Assembly (NCBI GenBank): GCA_021324575.1
Contig: JAJPIW010000090.1
Location: 1-64,000 of the forward strand
Reading direction: 5' to 3'
Length of the DNA stretch: 64,000 nucleotides
Source of the DNA: Intrasporangiaceae bacterium
GTDB taxonomy: Bacteria; Actinomycetota; Actinomycetes; Actinomycetales; Dermatophilaceae
The notes below the pieces were generated by a model. The model was not told where the DNA came from and did no database searches. It saw nothing but the letters and a program-made list of their open reading frames with translations. Made by a program: the position numbers and the translations under genes. Shown here in pieces: positions 7,252 to 15,390 of this stretch; positions within the stretch are counted from its first letter, which is position 1, and every line of letters begins with the position of its first letter.

Positions 7252-8737
7252 GCCGTCCGGCACCGTCGGCCGCGCTGTCGGCCCTGCTGTCGGCCGCGCT
7301 GTCGGCCCTGCTGCCGGTCCCGCTGGCCACCGGACGGCGTGGGTGCTCCTCGCGCTGTCGTTCGTCCTGCTCTCCGTCGTCGGCGTCACCGGACCCAATG
7401 CCGCCAGCCCCGACCTCGGCCCGCGCGGGTGGGCGCCCGGGTCGCTTCCGGGCCACCTGTCCCCGGCCGTCACTGCGACCCTGCTCACCGCGGCATACGT
7501 CGTCGGCGGACTCGGCGCAATCGCAGGCCTGCGTTCCAGAGTCGTTGTCCCACAAGGCATCTGGCTCACCGCTGTGCTCGCCGTCGTGGGTCTGGTCACC
7601 GCGCCGTTCGGCTCGGCCGACCACCTCAACTACGCGGCCTACGGGCGGATCCTCCTCCAGGGCGGCGACCCGTATGCCGTGTCGCCGATCGGCTGGCACG
7701 GCGGCCACGACCCGATCACCTCCCACGTCGAGGCGCCGTGGACGACGACGCCCAGCGTCTACGGGCCGGTCGCGACGGTCCTCCAGTGGCTCGCCGCGGC
7801 GGGCGGCGGCGACAACCTGCGCCAGGTGGTGTGGCTCTGGCAGGTCGTCGTCGTCCTCACCTGGCTCGGGTGCCGCTGGCTGCTCCTGCGCCTCGCGACC
7901 GACCGGTCCCGCGTCGACCTGCTCTGGACGCTCAACCCGATCGTCTTCGGCGCCGGGGTGCTCGGCGCGCACGTCGACGTGGTCGCCACCGCCGCCGCGC
8001 TGCTCGCGATCTGGCTGGCCCGGGACCATCCGCTGCTCGCTGGCGGTGCCGTCGGTCTCGCGGTCTGCACGAAAGTCACGTATGCCGTCGTCGGGCTGGC
8101 CGTCGTCATCGCCTGGCTGCGGTTCAGGAGGAGCACCGTCACCCGCCGGATCGTCGCCCTCGCCATCGGTGCTCTCGTCGTCGCGGTCCCACTCCATCTG
8201 GCCTTCGGGCTGCAGGTCTACGACCAGCTCGGGAAGGCCCGCCGGTCGGTCTCGCTCGCGACCCCGTGGCGGCTGCTCGTGGAGGTGTTGACCGGCCCGC
8301 TCTCGTCGGCCACCGTCCGCAACCTGGTCTTCGCCCTGGCCGCCGTCGCAACCCTGGTCCTCGTGGGTCTGCTCGCCCACCTCACCCGGAGCCTTGCGCC
8401 GAAGTCCGCCACGGGAGAGGCGATGCGATGGACCTTCGTCCTCGGCACGGCATACGCGCTCGCCGCTCCCTACTCCCTGCCCTGGTACGACCAGCTCGCC
8501 TGGGCGACGCTCCCGGCACTCGCGGCCAGCCGCCTCGACCTCGTCCTCCTCGGTCGGGCCGTCGTCATGGCGGTCGCGTACGTGCCGGGCCGGGTGTCGG
8601 GGATGACCCCGACGGTCGAGCGAGTCACCCTGGGCTTCCGGCGGCACATCGCCCCGTATGCCGGCCTGCTGGCCTGGGCGGCGATCGGCACCCTTGCGCG
8701 CGGTCAGCGCGCGCGGCGCTCCGACCGGCGCGGCTGA
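7223..8737 (+). CDS. mptB: polyprenol-phosphomannose-dependent alpha-1,6-mannosyltransferase, MptB-like
   Basis: A GT-C integral membrane enzyme of 504 residues (GTG 7223; GTG 7238 is an in-frame alternative). About a dozen hydrophobic segments follow a first one near residue 33. The first large loop carries the family hallmark SADHLNYAAYGRILLQGGDPY at residues about 133-153, then the conserved pattern WTTTPSVYGPV. MptB-type enzymes add mannose to the lipomannan or related polymannan core on the outer face of the membrane. Its 3' end overlaps the convergent 8704-10893 gene by 34 bp, so antisense transcription at both ends is expected. Confidence 0.72.
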   Translation: MRVAAVTAAEPSGTVGRAVGPAVGRAVGPAAGPAGHRTAWVLLALSFVLLSVVGVTGPNAASPDLGPRGWAPGSLPGHLSPAVTATLLTAAYVVGGLGAIAGLRSRVVVPQGIWLTAVLAVVGLVTAPFGSADHLNYAAYGRILLQGGDPYAVSPIGWHGGHDPITSHVEAPWTTTPSVYGPVATVLQWLAAAGGGDNLRQVVWLWQVVVVLTWLGCRWLLLRLATDRSRVDLLWTLNPIVFGAGVLGAHVDVVATAAALLAIWLARDHPLLAGGAVGLAVCTKVTYAVVGLAVVIAWLRFRRSTVTRRIVALAIGALVVAVPLHLAFGLQVYDQLGKARRSVSLATPWRLLVEVLTGPLSSATVRNLVFALAAVATLVLVGLLAHLTRSLAPKSATGEAMRWTFVLGTAYALAAPYSLPWYDQLAWATLPALAASRLDLVLLGRAVVMAVAYVPGRVSGMTPTVERVTLGFRRHIAPYAGLLAWAAIGTLARGQRARRSDRRG

Positions 8738-10893
8738 GCCTGGCGGGTCTCGTCCTCCAGGGTCCGCACCGACGTCGCGATGATGAACGGGACGGCGATG
8801 GTCGCGCCGACGGCCGGGATGGCGACGCCGGAGTCGTTGACGAGGAAGCCGATGGTGAGCATGACGAGCACGGCGATCAGTCCGGCCCGCAGCACCGGTG
8901 CCCGGTCGAAGGACCGCTGCAGCGCGCGCGAGCCCCACGACGTCGGGCGCGCCATGACGTAGATGACGAAGACGAGCGCGACCGGGACGAGCAGGGTCAG
9001 CCGGTAGTTGCCGAAGAGCAGGCCGAGGTTCTGCTGGAGCTTGCGGATGATGATGTCCATCGCGCCGCCGTCGATGATCGACTGGAAGAACCGGCCGAGG
9101 TGGCTGCGGGAGGCCTCCGGGCGCAGCCAGTCGAGGAACGACACGAGCAGGAAGGCCCCGACGGTCGCCGCCGCGAGAACGGCCGCCCGCCGCCAGGTGA
9201 TGGCGATGCCGAGCAGGCTGAGCACGAGGTAGACGGTCGCCGGGCCGAGGGCTGGTGGGCCGCCGCCGTCGGCTCCCCACATCGGGGCTCCGTCGACGAG
9301 GATCGCGACGCCGCCGATGACGGCGGCCGCGACGGCGGCCATCCGCGGGCGCCTGGCGAGGACGAACCGGTTGGCCGCGACCGTCGCGAGGAGCAGCGCC
9401 GAGGTGGCGAAGAGCGAGAACTCGACGTTGCCGAGGCCGTAGTAGCGCCCGCCGATGACCGGCTGGAGCCCCATCAGCGAGGAGAGCTGCAGCCGCGACC
9501 CGGTCATGACGTCGATGCCGAGGACGAGCATCGTCGTCGTCGTCACGACGACCATCGGGCCGAACAGCCGGCGGCGCCACGGGCCCAGCAGGGCGACCGC
9601 GCTGATCAGGGCGACGAAGAGGGCGACCGACGCGACGATGGCGAGCATCGGGCTGGCGAACCGCCACCACGGCAGGAGGTTGGCGAGGAAGGTCGCCGCC
9701 GGGATGGACGCGGCGACGACGGCGACGATCCGGGTCAGCCGCAGCGAACGCAGCCGGGTCCGTGGCGAGCCGATCTTGCCGCGCCAGAACAGCGCGACGA
9801 GCGCATAGATGATGAGCTGGGAGTAGACGACCCCGTTGAAGAACGGCGGTACGAGCGAGTGCACCTCGTGGCTCGCCTGGTCGTAGTCGACGAGGTCGCG
9901 CAGCCGGTCCATCGCCAGGTCCACCGAGTTGTTCGCCGCCGGGTTGCGGCCGAGCGTCGCGCCGCCGAGCGAGTCCGGGACGGGCAGTCCGGTGAGGGAG
10001 AGGACCGTGGTGGTGACGTCCTGGAGCTGGATCAGCCCGGGCTGTCGCGTGCTCGGGGAGGAGAGCGTGCCGGGACCGTATGCCGGTCCCTTGGCGACCG
10101 CGAGCCGCAGCCGCTCGCTCTGGCCGGCGTCGGACAGGCTGGCGACGAGGACATTGGCGCCGTTGGGAGCCGCCGCGGCGACGGCCGCGATCTTCTCGTC
10201 GATGGCGGCGACCTGGTCGGCCTTGGTCGCGGTCGGGGCGGTCTCGCCCGTCGCCACGTCGGTGGGGTCGCGGACCTCGCCGACATCGACCAGCGTGATC
10301 GGGCAGGTGGCCAGGTCGGCCGTGAGGGAGTCCTCCGCGAACTCGGTGTAGTGGGCGACGGCCCCCTTGCCGGTGGCTGCCGCCACGCCGGCGCCGGGAC
10401 CGATCGCCTGGACGCAGGTACCGGCCGTGGCAGCCTCGTCACCGAGCAGCCCCAGCCGGGAGTCGAAGTGGTTGCCCGCGTTGGTCGTCAGGTAGGTCGA
10501 CCAGCCCTGCACCTCTCCGTCGACCGTCTTGGCGATCGGCGCGCACGGCTGGTTCTGCGCGCGGTCCGCTGCGCCGCCCGGACCCGGCCCCGCGGCACGG
10601 GCTCCAGACCCGAGGCCGAGCCAGCCGTCGATCGGGCAGGTGTTGGTGAAGACCGACCGGATCGTCATGGCGGCGCTCGACCCGTCGCGCAGGAACGACC
10701 AGAGCGCCGGCGTCCGGGTCTGCGACACGTCGGACCAGGTGAGGCCACCGGTGCCGATGACGATGACCGAACCGTGCGGGGTCGTGGCGGCCGGCCGTGC
10801 GGCATACGCGCTCGTGACACCGAGCACCGTGAACAGCAGCCCCAGCAGCACCGCGACCACGGCGGAGCGGGGCGTCGAGGGTGGGCGGCTCAC
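8704..10893 (-). CDS. large membrane protein with extracytoplasmic alkaline-phosphatase-like domain
   Basis: A 729-residue protein. A signal-anchor occupies residues about 9-31. The exported region, about 35-340, opens with SVIVIGTGGLTWSDV and contains TRTPALWSFL and LVASLSDAG, which resemble the metal-site strands of the alkaline phosphatase/sulfatase superfamily. After it, from about residue 350, there are roughly ten to twelve membrane helices, with GGRYYGLGNVEFSLF in the middle. Similar two-part proteins occur beside mannosyltransferases in actinobacteria and are presumably envelope-glycan enzymes; substrate is unknown. It is divergent from the GT87 gene at 10935 and convergent with mptB. 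Confidence 0.72.
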   Translation of the reverse strand: MSRPPSTPRSAVVAVLLGLLFTVLGVTSAYAARPAATTPHGSVIVIGTGGLTWSDVSQTRTPALWSFLRDGSSAAMTIRSVFTNTCPIDGWLGLGSGARAAGPGPGGAADRAQNQPCAPIAKTVDGEVQGWSTYLTTNAGNHFDSRLGLLGDEAATAGTCVQAIGPGAGVAAATGKGAVAHYTEFAEDSLTADLATCPITLVDVGEVRDPTDVATGETAPTATKADQVAAIDEKIAAVAAAAPNGANVLVASLSDAGQSERLRLAVAKGPAYGPGTLSSPSTRQPGLIQLQDVTTTVLSLTGLPVPDSLGGATLGRNPAANNSVDLAMDRLRDLVDYDQASHEVHSLVPPFFNGVVYSQLIIYALVALFWRGKIGSPRTRLRSLRLTRIVAVVAASIPAATFLANLLPWWRFASPMLAIVASVALFVALISAVALLGPWRRRLFGPMVVVTTTTMLVLGIDVMTGSRLQLSSLMGLQPVIGGRYYGLGNVEFSLFATSALLLATVAANRFVLARRPRMAAVAAAVIGGVAILVDGAPMWGADGGGPPALGPATVYLVLSLLGIAITWRRAAVLAAATVGAFLLVSFLDWLRPEASRSHLGRFFQSIIDGGAMDIIIRKLQQNLGLLFGNYRLTLLVPVALVFVIYVMARPTSWGSRALQRSFDRAPVLRAGLIAVLVMLTIGFLVNDSGVAIPAVGATIAVPFIIATSVRTLEDETRQAQPRRSERRAR

Positions 10894-10934
10894 CGGTACA
10901 GGCTACGGTCCCGCGGACACGGCAGAATGCCGTG

Positions 10935-12167
10935 GTGACCCCCGCCCCGCCGCTGCGAGACGCCGCCACCCGGCATACCGCCCCGACGTGGCGGATGTGG
11001 CTGCTCGCGGCGGTCGTCATCCTCATCGGGTCGCTGCCGGTGGTGCTGCGCTACCTCGTGTTCTGGCCGCTGGACCAGTGGCAGGTCGACGTCGAGGTCT
11101 ACCGGCAGGCGGGGCAGTCGATCCTCGTCGGGAGGCCGATCTATGCCGCCATGACCGAGTCACCGCAGCTGCTGCCGTCGACCTATCCGCCGTTCGCCGC
11201 GATCCTCGCGATACCGTTGGCGCTGTTGCCGTTCGGCGCGATCGGGTGGATCTGGACGGCCCTGCAGATCGCCGCGACGGCCGGCATCGTCTGGTATGCC
11301 GCGTACCGGCTCATCCACCGCGCCGGCGCCCGAGTGCCGCTGCTGCTCGCCGCGCTCACCGTCCCGATGCTGTGGCTGCACCCGGTGTCCGACGGGATCC
11401 GCTTCGGGCAGGTCAACGCGTTCATCGTGCTCGCCTGCCTCATGGACCTCCGGAAGCCACGGCCCCGGCTGCTGCGCGGCATACCGGAGGGTGTCCTCGT
11501 CGGGCTCGCGACCGCGATCAAGCTCACGCCCGGTGTCTTCGTCGTCCACTACCTCGTGACGCGACGGTGGCGGATGGCGGCGATGGCGGTCGGGTCGGCG
11601 GCGGTCGTCACGGTGCTGGCCTGGTTCGTGCTGCCGGAGGACTCGTTCGCGTTCTGGGGCGGGGCGCTGTCCGACCCGACCCGTCTCGGCCCGAACGGCG
11701 GCACGTCCAACCAGAGCATCCGGGGCCTGCTCATGCGGGTCGGGCCGTCCGGGGTCGCCGGGACCTTGCTGTGGCTCGTGCTCGCGGGGGTCGTCGCGGT
11801 GCTCGGGTTCTGGCTGTCGCGGCGGATGTATCTCCTCGGCGACTCGATCGGGGAGGTCGCGGTCGTCGGGCTGGTGGCCAACCTCGTCTCACCGGTCTCG
11901 TGGATCCACCACTTCCACTGGATCGTGGTGGCGATCTTCGCCCTGCTCGGCCCGGACCCGCGACGGGACCGTCGCCGGCTCGTCGCCGGGCTGGTCATCA
12001 CCGGTTGGTTCCTCTGCCGGCTCCCGTGGTGGGGGGTCGCCTGGGTCGCCCACCGCGTCCCGCCCGAGCTCGTGGGGAGGATCCTGCAGAACAGCGACAC
12101 GTATGCCGCGGTCGTCACCCTGGTCCTGCTCTGGTGGGTCGCCCGGCCGCGCCACGTCACCCCGTGA
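10935..12167 (+). CDS. GT87-family alpha-mannosyltransferase (DUF2029)
   Basis: An integral membrane glycosyltransferase of about 411 residues. I choose GTG 10935 (or 10932), just outside the divergent upstream gene, since the frame opened further upstream would overlap it. Family marks are DVEVYRQAGQSILVGRPIY after the first membrane segment, the TYPPFAAILAIPLALLP loop, RFGQVNAFIVLACLMD, ATAIKLTPGVFVVHYL and SPVSWIHHFHW. GT87 enzymes such as PimE use polyprenyl-phosphate-mannose to extend phosphatidylinositol mannosides or arabinomannans. It ends against a family-A repeat at 12163. Confidence 0.82.
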   Translation: MTPAPPLRDAATRHTAPTWRMWLLAAVVILIGSLPVVLRYLVFWPLDQWQVDVEVYRQAGQSILVGRPIYAAMTESPQLLPSTYPPFAAILAIPLALLPFGAIGWIWTALQIAATAGIVWYAAYRLIHRAGARVPLLLAALTVPMLWLHPVSDGIRFGQVNAFIVLACLMDLRKPRPRLLRGIPEGVLVGLATAIKLTPGVFVVHYLVTRRWRMAAMAVGSAAVVTVLAWFVLPEDSFAFWGGALSDPTRLGPNGGTSNQSIRGLLMRVGPSGVAGTLLWLVLAGVVAVLGFWLSRRMYLLGDSIGEVAVVGLVANLVSPVSWIHHFHWIVVAIFALLGPDPRRDRRRLVAGLVITGWFLCRLPWWGVAWVAHRVPPELVGRILQNSDTYAAVVTLVLLWWVARPRHVTP

Positions 12168-12197
12168 CGATCTGACCCAATTGTTCCGGCAGTCACG
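12163..12197. repeat. REP-like element, family A copy 1 (forward)
   Basis: The unit has the core TGACCCAATTGTTCCGG bounded by CGTGAC and GTCACG arms, so the ends pair around a CAATTG centre. It overlaps the last codon or two of the GT87 gene and the last codon of the convergent DUF559-like gene. An inverted copy lies at 13232-13265, a third degenerate one at 13190-13223, and two more inside a response-regulator gene at 39009-39085. Confidence 0.8.
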
Positions 12198-13125
12198 CGA
12201 CCCGATCGCCGTGGCGGACACGGAAATGCTGCCGCCACCGATCGTCCAAGCGGGTCGGCACGGTTATCCCGTGGTTCGCCAGCACTTGTGCACACCGCTG
12301 GAGGGTCAGATCAGGCGTGAGGAAGAGGTCGTCGGAGTCGACCAACTCGAATGTCCACCCCTTGTGTTCGGACAAGAACCCTCGGCGCTCGCTGTCGTGT
12401 GCAGCGGGGCCGGGCGCGAGATGCCACCGCCCGTCGTACTCGAAGGCCAATCGCTGTTCCGGGAAGGCGAGCTCGATTCGGTGCGTGATGCGGTCACCCT
12501 CGCGGATGATGTGGTTGACGACCGGCTCTGGAAGTCCGCCCAGGACGAACAACATCCGGAGCTTGGACTCGGGAACCGAGTCGACGCCTTCCCGCAGGAA
12601 CGTCGCGGCATCGCGCGCCATGGATCGGCCCTGTCCGGTCCAGTTCTCCGCGAAGGTCCGAATATCGCCCGGTGAGGTCCAGCGCCCCGGCTTCACGAGC
12701 TGGTCTCCCAGCCCGACGAGGTCGAGGAAGGTCAGGTGCCTCGTCAGATGGACGAAGGTCTGCTCCGGCGTCGTCGTGCGCAGCCCGTAGCGCTTCACCG
12801 TCGCGAAGTCGGACCGAAAGCGATGCAGCCGTATGCCGTGGACGCGCGACTGTCGGATGTCGCGGCGGTAGGCAAAGTGGATCTCGGTGTCGTCGGGCAC
12901 GAGCCCTCCCCAGAATCGGGCGGCCGTCTGGTGGCTGACCACACCACCTGACGGAACCAGCAGGGCCGCCCCTCGCGCACGGAGAAGGAGGTCATCCTCA
13001 CCGCCGACCGCCACGTGGACTCCCGGAAACACTCGTCGAAAGTCGGGACCGGCCAGTTGACGGGCCGTCATTCCGGCAGCCAAGGCAGCGCCGTAGGTGA
13101 AGGGCTGGCTCGGGTCGTCGAACAT
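12193..13125 (-). CDS. AbiEi/DUF559-like protein with Vsr-type nuclease fold
   Basis: A 310-residue protein. The N-terminal winged-helix-like part (FTYGAALAAGMTARQL, then FRRVFPGVHVA) resembles the AbiEi antitoxin domain. The C-terminal part, residues about 200-290, has the REase-like pattern IELAFPEQRLAFEYDGRWH, then a late FELVDSDDLF strand, as in DUF559/Vsr-fold proteins. Such genes are common orphans in actinobacteria and function is not established. The base composition is visibly lower in GC than its neighbours and family-A repeats in opposite orientation bracket it (12163 and 13232), which hints at mobility. Confidence 0.68.
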   Translation of the reverse strand: MFDDPSQPFTYGAALAAGMTARQLAGPDFRRVFPGVHVAVGGEDDLLLRARGAALLVPSGGVVSHQTAARFWGGLVPDDTEIHFAYRRDIRQSRVHGIRLHRFRSDFATVKRYGLRTTTPEQTFVHLTRHLTFLDLVGLGDQLVKPGRWTSPGDIRTFAENWTGQGRSMARDAATFLREGVDSVPESKLRMLFVLGGLPEPVVNHIIREGDRITHRIELAFPEQRLAFEYDGRWHLAPGPAAHDSERRGFLSEHKGWTFELVDSDDLFLTPDLTLQRCAQVLANHGITVPTRLDDRWRQHFRVRHGDRVA

Positions 13126-13189
13126 GACCTGACTGTGGCAGAGAAGCTCCGATGCCCCGGCGGGTTATCCACAGGGCCGAATCATCCTT

Positions 13190-13265
13190 GTGACTGCCGG
13201 AACAACTGGGTCACTTTGTCACGAGGTGGGGCGTGACTGCCGGAACAATTGGGTCAGATCGTGAC
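13190..13265. repeat. REP-like element, family A copies 2 and 3 in tandem (reverse)
   Basis: Copy 2 (13190-13223) and copy 3 (13232-13265) lie head to tail, each with the core CCGGAACAAYTGGGTCA between GTGAC and GTCACG/GTGACG arms. Copy 3 is the reverse complement of the unit at 12163 with nearly no changes. The tandem pair lies between the start of the DUF559-like gene and the stop codon of the GDT1 gene at 13269, so it may also act as the 3' structure of the GDT1 transcript. Confidence 0.8.
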
Positions 13266-13268
13266 GCG

Positions 13269-13883
13269 CTAGAAGACGCCCGCGATCTGTAGCGCGGTGA
13301 GCGCCGCCAGGACGAGGCAGACGACGCCACCGACCCGGCGAATGAGCGCGAGCGGGATCCGGGTCAGCAGCGCCCGCCCGAGGACGGCGGCCAGCCCGGA
13401 CACGGCGGCCAGGGCGAGGAACGCGCCGACGAACACCGACACCGGGTCGTGGTAGCGCAGCACGAGCGACGCCGTGAGGATCTGGGACAGGTCGCCCCAC
13501 TCGGCGAGGAAGAGGATCCCGAAGCAGAGCGTGACGACGTGCCAGCCCTTGGCCTCTCGGTTGGACCGCTCGCCGAACTCCTCCTCGGCCTCGGCCTCCT
13601 CGGCCTTGGCCTTGGCCGCGCCGCGCAACAGGACGAACCCGCCGATGACGAACGTGACGCAGGCGAAGATCTCCACCGGCGTCCGCGGCAGCCGGGCGAG
13701 GACACCGCCGAGCGTCACCGCCACGACCGTCTGGACGAGGAAGGCGAGGCACACGCCGATCCACACGAGGAGCGGCCGGAAGCGCGTCGACATGACGAGG
13801 GTCGCCACGAACGTCTTGTCCGGCAGCTCGATGACGAAGATCGAGGCGAACGCGATGGCTGCGGTGGCGAGGTCGAAGGTCAT
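13269..13883 (-). CDS. TMEM165/GDT1-family divalent cation transporter
   Basis: A 204-residue membrane protein starting at ATG 13881-13883 (MTFDLATAA); upstream in-frame codons overlap the divergent DUF4446 promoter. The two family signatures are present, one per half: IELPDKTFVATLV near residue 17 and AEWGDLSQIL near 125, variants of E-x-G-D-[K/R]-[T/S]. Six or so hydrophobic segments flank an acidic central loop (AKAEEAEAEEEF). Family members export Mn2+ or exchange Ca2+/Mn2+. No riboswitch or metal box is evident. Confidence 0.85.
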   Translation of the reverse strand: MTFDLATAAIAFASIFVIELPDKTFVATLVMSTRFRPLLVWIGVCLAFLVQTVVAVTLGGVLARLPRTPVEIFACVTFVIGGFVLLRGAAKAKAEEAEAEEEFGERSNREAKGWHVVTLCFGILFLAEWGDLSQILTASLVLRYHDPVSVFVGAFLALAAVSGLAAVLGRALLTRIPLALIRRVGGVVCLVLAALTALQIAGVF

Positions 13884-13926
13884 GTCCCGCACGACCCTAC
13901 GACGTGCCCGGAATAGGCTGCACGGC

Positions 13927-14334
13927 ATGTCAGCCGTGGAGGTCGCCGCCCTCGTGGGCATCGGCATCCTCGCCCTCGCCGTGGTCGGGCTGGCCGTCCG
14001 GGTGGCGGCGCTGGGTCGGGAGGTCCACAGGCTGCGCTCCGACCGGCCGGTCGGTGCAGGCGACCTCTCCGCCCTGCGGTCCGACCTGGCCCAGGCCCTC
14101 CGGCACGTCGCCGTGGTCCGCTATGACGCCTTCGGCGACATGGGCGGGCGGCTCTCGTTCAGCGCCGCACTCATCGACGACCACGGCGACGGCGTCGTCC
14201 TCTCCTCGATCCACGCCCGCGGCGAGTCCCGCACCTACGCCAAGGGGATCGTCGGGGGCACGAGCGACGTCACCCTCACGCCCGAGGAGCAGCAGGCGCT
14301 CGCGGCGGCCCGGACCGGCAAGCGCAGGTCCTGA
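13927..14334 (+). CDS. DUF4446 family protein
   Basis: A 135-residue protein with one N-terminal membrane segment (about residues 4-25) and a cytoplasmic or exported small domain. The conserved core VVRYDAFGDMGGRLSFSAALID, then VLSSIHARGESRTYAKGI and TLTPEEQQAL, is the DUF4446 signature known across Gram-positive bacteria. Function is unknown. It lies 75 bp upstream of pheA on the same strand, a neighbourhood I believe is common in actinobacteria. Confidence 0.88.
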   Translation: MSAVEVAALVGIGILALAVVGLAVRVAALGREVHRLRSDRPVGAGDLSALRSDLAQALRHVAVVRYDAFGDMGGRLSFSAALIDDHGDGVVLSSIHARGESRTYAKGIVGGTSDVTLTPEEQQALAAARTGKRRS

Positions 14335-14408
14335 CCTTCGATCCCGTATGCCGTCCGCTCGGCAAACCCGATCGCGTCGCCGTTCCGCGGTCTGGAAGGC
14401 TGGTGGGC

Positions 14409-15332
14409 ATGACGCACTACGGCTACTTCGGCCCGGCCGGAACGTTCACCGAGATGGCCCTCAACGGGTGGGGGCCGGCCGCCGGAGCCGAGCGCACGGC
14501 ATACGCCTCGGTCGATGCCGCCATCGCGGCGGTGCGCGCCGGTGAGGTCGACGCCGCCATGGTCCCGATCGAGAACTCGGTCGAGGGTGGGGTGACGGCG
14601 ACCCTCGACGCGCTCGCCCAGGGGGAGCCGCTCGTCGTCGTCGGCGAGGTGCTCGTGCCGATCACCTTCGTCCTCGCGGCCCGTCCCGGCACGACGCTGG
14701 CCGACGTCGCGACGGTCGGCACGCACTCGCACGCGTGGGCGCAGGTGCGGCAGTGGATGCTCACGAACCTGCCCGGTGCGACGTATGTTCCGACTCTCTC
14801 AACCGCTTCTGCTGCAACGGATCTGGGCGCGGAAGAGGCTCCCCATTTCGACGCCGCGGTCTGCGCTCCGGTCGCCGCGACCGACAACCGGCTCGACGTC
14901 CTCGCATCCGACATCGGCGACATCGGCAACGCCGTGACCCGGTTCGTCCTCATCGCCCGACCCGGTGGGCTGCCCGCGCGGACCGGCGCCGACAAGACCA
15001 CCCTCGTCCTCTTCCAGCGCGACGACCACGCGGGCGGGTTGCTCGCGTTGCTCGAGGAGTTCGCAACCCGCGGGATCAACATGACTCGGCTGGAGTCCCG
15101 TCCGACGAAGGACGAGATGGGCTCGTACTGCTTCTCCATCGACCTCGAGGGCCACGTCCTCGACGAGCGGGTCGGGGAGGCGCTCATGGGTCTGAAGCGG
15201 GTCTGTGCCGACGTTCGCTTCCTCGGCAGCTATCCGCGCGCGGACCGGAAGCCGGCCACCGTGGCACCGCTGAACACCGACGACGACTTCACCGTCGCGC
15301 GCGGCTGGCTGGACTCGCTCCGCGGCTCCTAG
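14409..15332 (+). CDS. pheA: prephenate dehydratase
   Basis: A 307-residue enzyme of phenylalanine synthesis that decarboxylates and dehydrates prephenate to phenylpyruvate. The catalytic domain opens YGYFGPAGTFTEMAL; the conserved VPIENSVEGGV and NAVTRFVLIAR (the TRF motif) follow. An ACT regulatory domain runs from about residue 200 with GALLALLEE-type and ESRPTKDEMGSYCFSIDLEGH sequence, implying feedback control by phenylalanine. ATG 14409 is preferred over GTG 14403. The stretch 14785-14850 uses A/T-ending codons that are rare elsewhere in the gene. Confidence 0.93.
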   Translation: MTHYGYFGPAGTFTEMALNGWGPAAGAERTAYASVDAAIAAVRAGEVDAAMVPIENSVEGGVTATLDALAQGEPLVVVGEVLVPITFVLAARPGTTLADVATVGTHSHAWAQVRQWMLTNLPGATYVPTLSTASAATDLGAEEAPHFDAAVCAPVAATDNRLDVLASDIGDIGNAVTRFVLIARPGGLPARTGADKTTLVLFQRDDHAGGLLALLEEFATRGINMTRLESRPTKDEMGSYCFSIDLEGHVLDERVGEALMGLKRVCADVRFLGSYPRADRKPATVAPLNTDDDFTVARGWLDSLRGS

Positions 15333-15340
15333 CGACACCT

Positions 15341-15386
15341 AACGTCTGCGGATCTGGGGGTCCTGACCCTCATCGACGCAGACGCA
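15341..15386. repeat. REP-like/terminator element, family E copy 1
   Basis: Between the convergent pheA and acyltransferase genes, CGTCTGCGGATCTG is followed about 30 bp later by GACGCAGACG, forming an inverted repeat. A related copy with the same two blocks occurs at 50570-50625. It probably serves as a bidirectional terminator. Confidence 0.65.
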
Positions 15387-15390
15387 ACGG

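Noticed and set aside
7339-10938. A plus-strand open frame of nearly 1200 codons, and a minus-strand one of 860 codons at 7088-9670
   Set aside because: Both are antisense or out-of-frame readings of the mptB and membrane-phosphatase genes. Their translations are Arg/Pro/Gly-rich low-complexity sequence, as expected in high-GC shadow frames.
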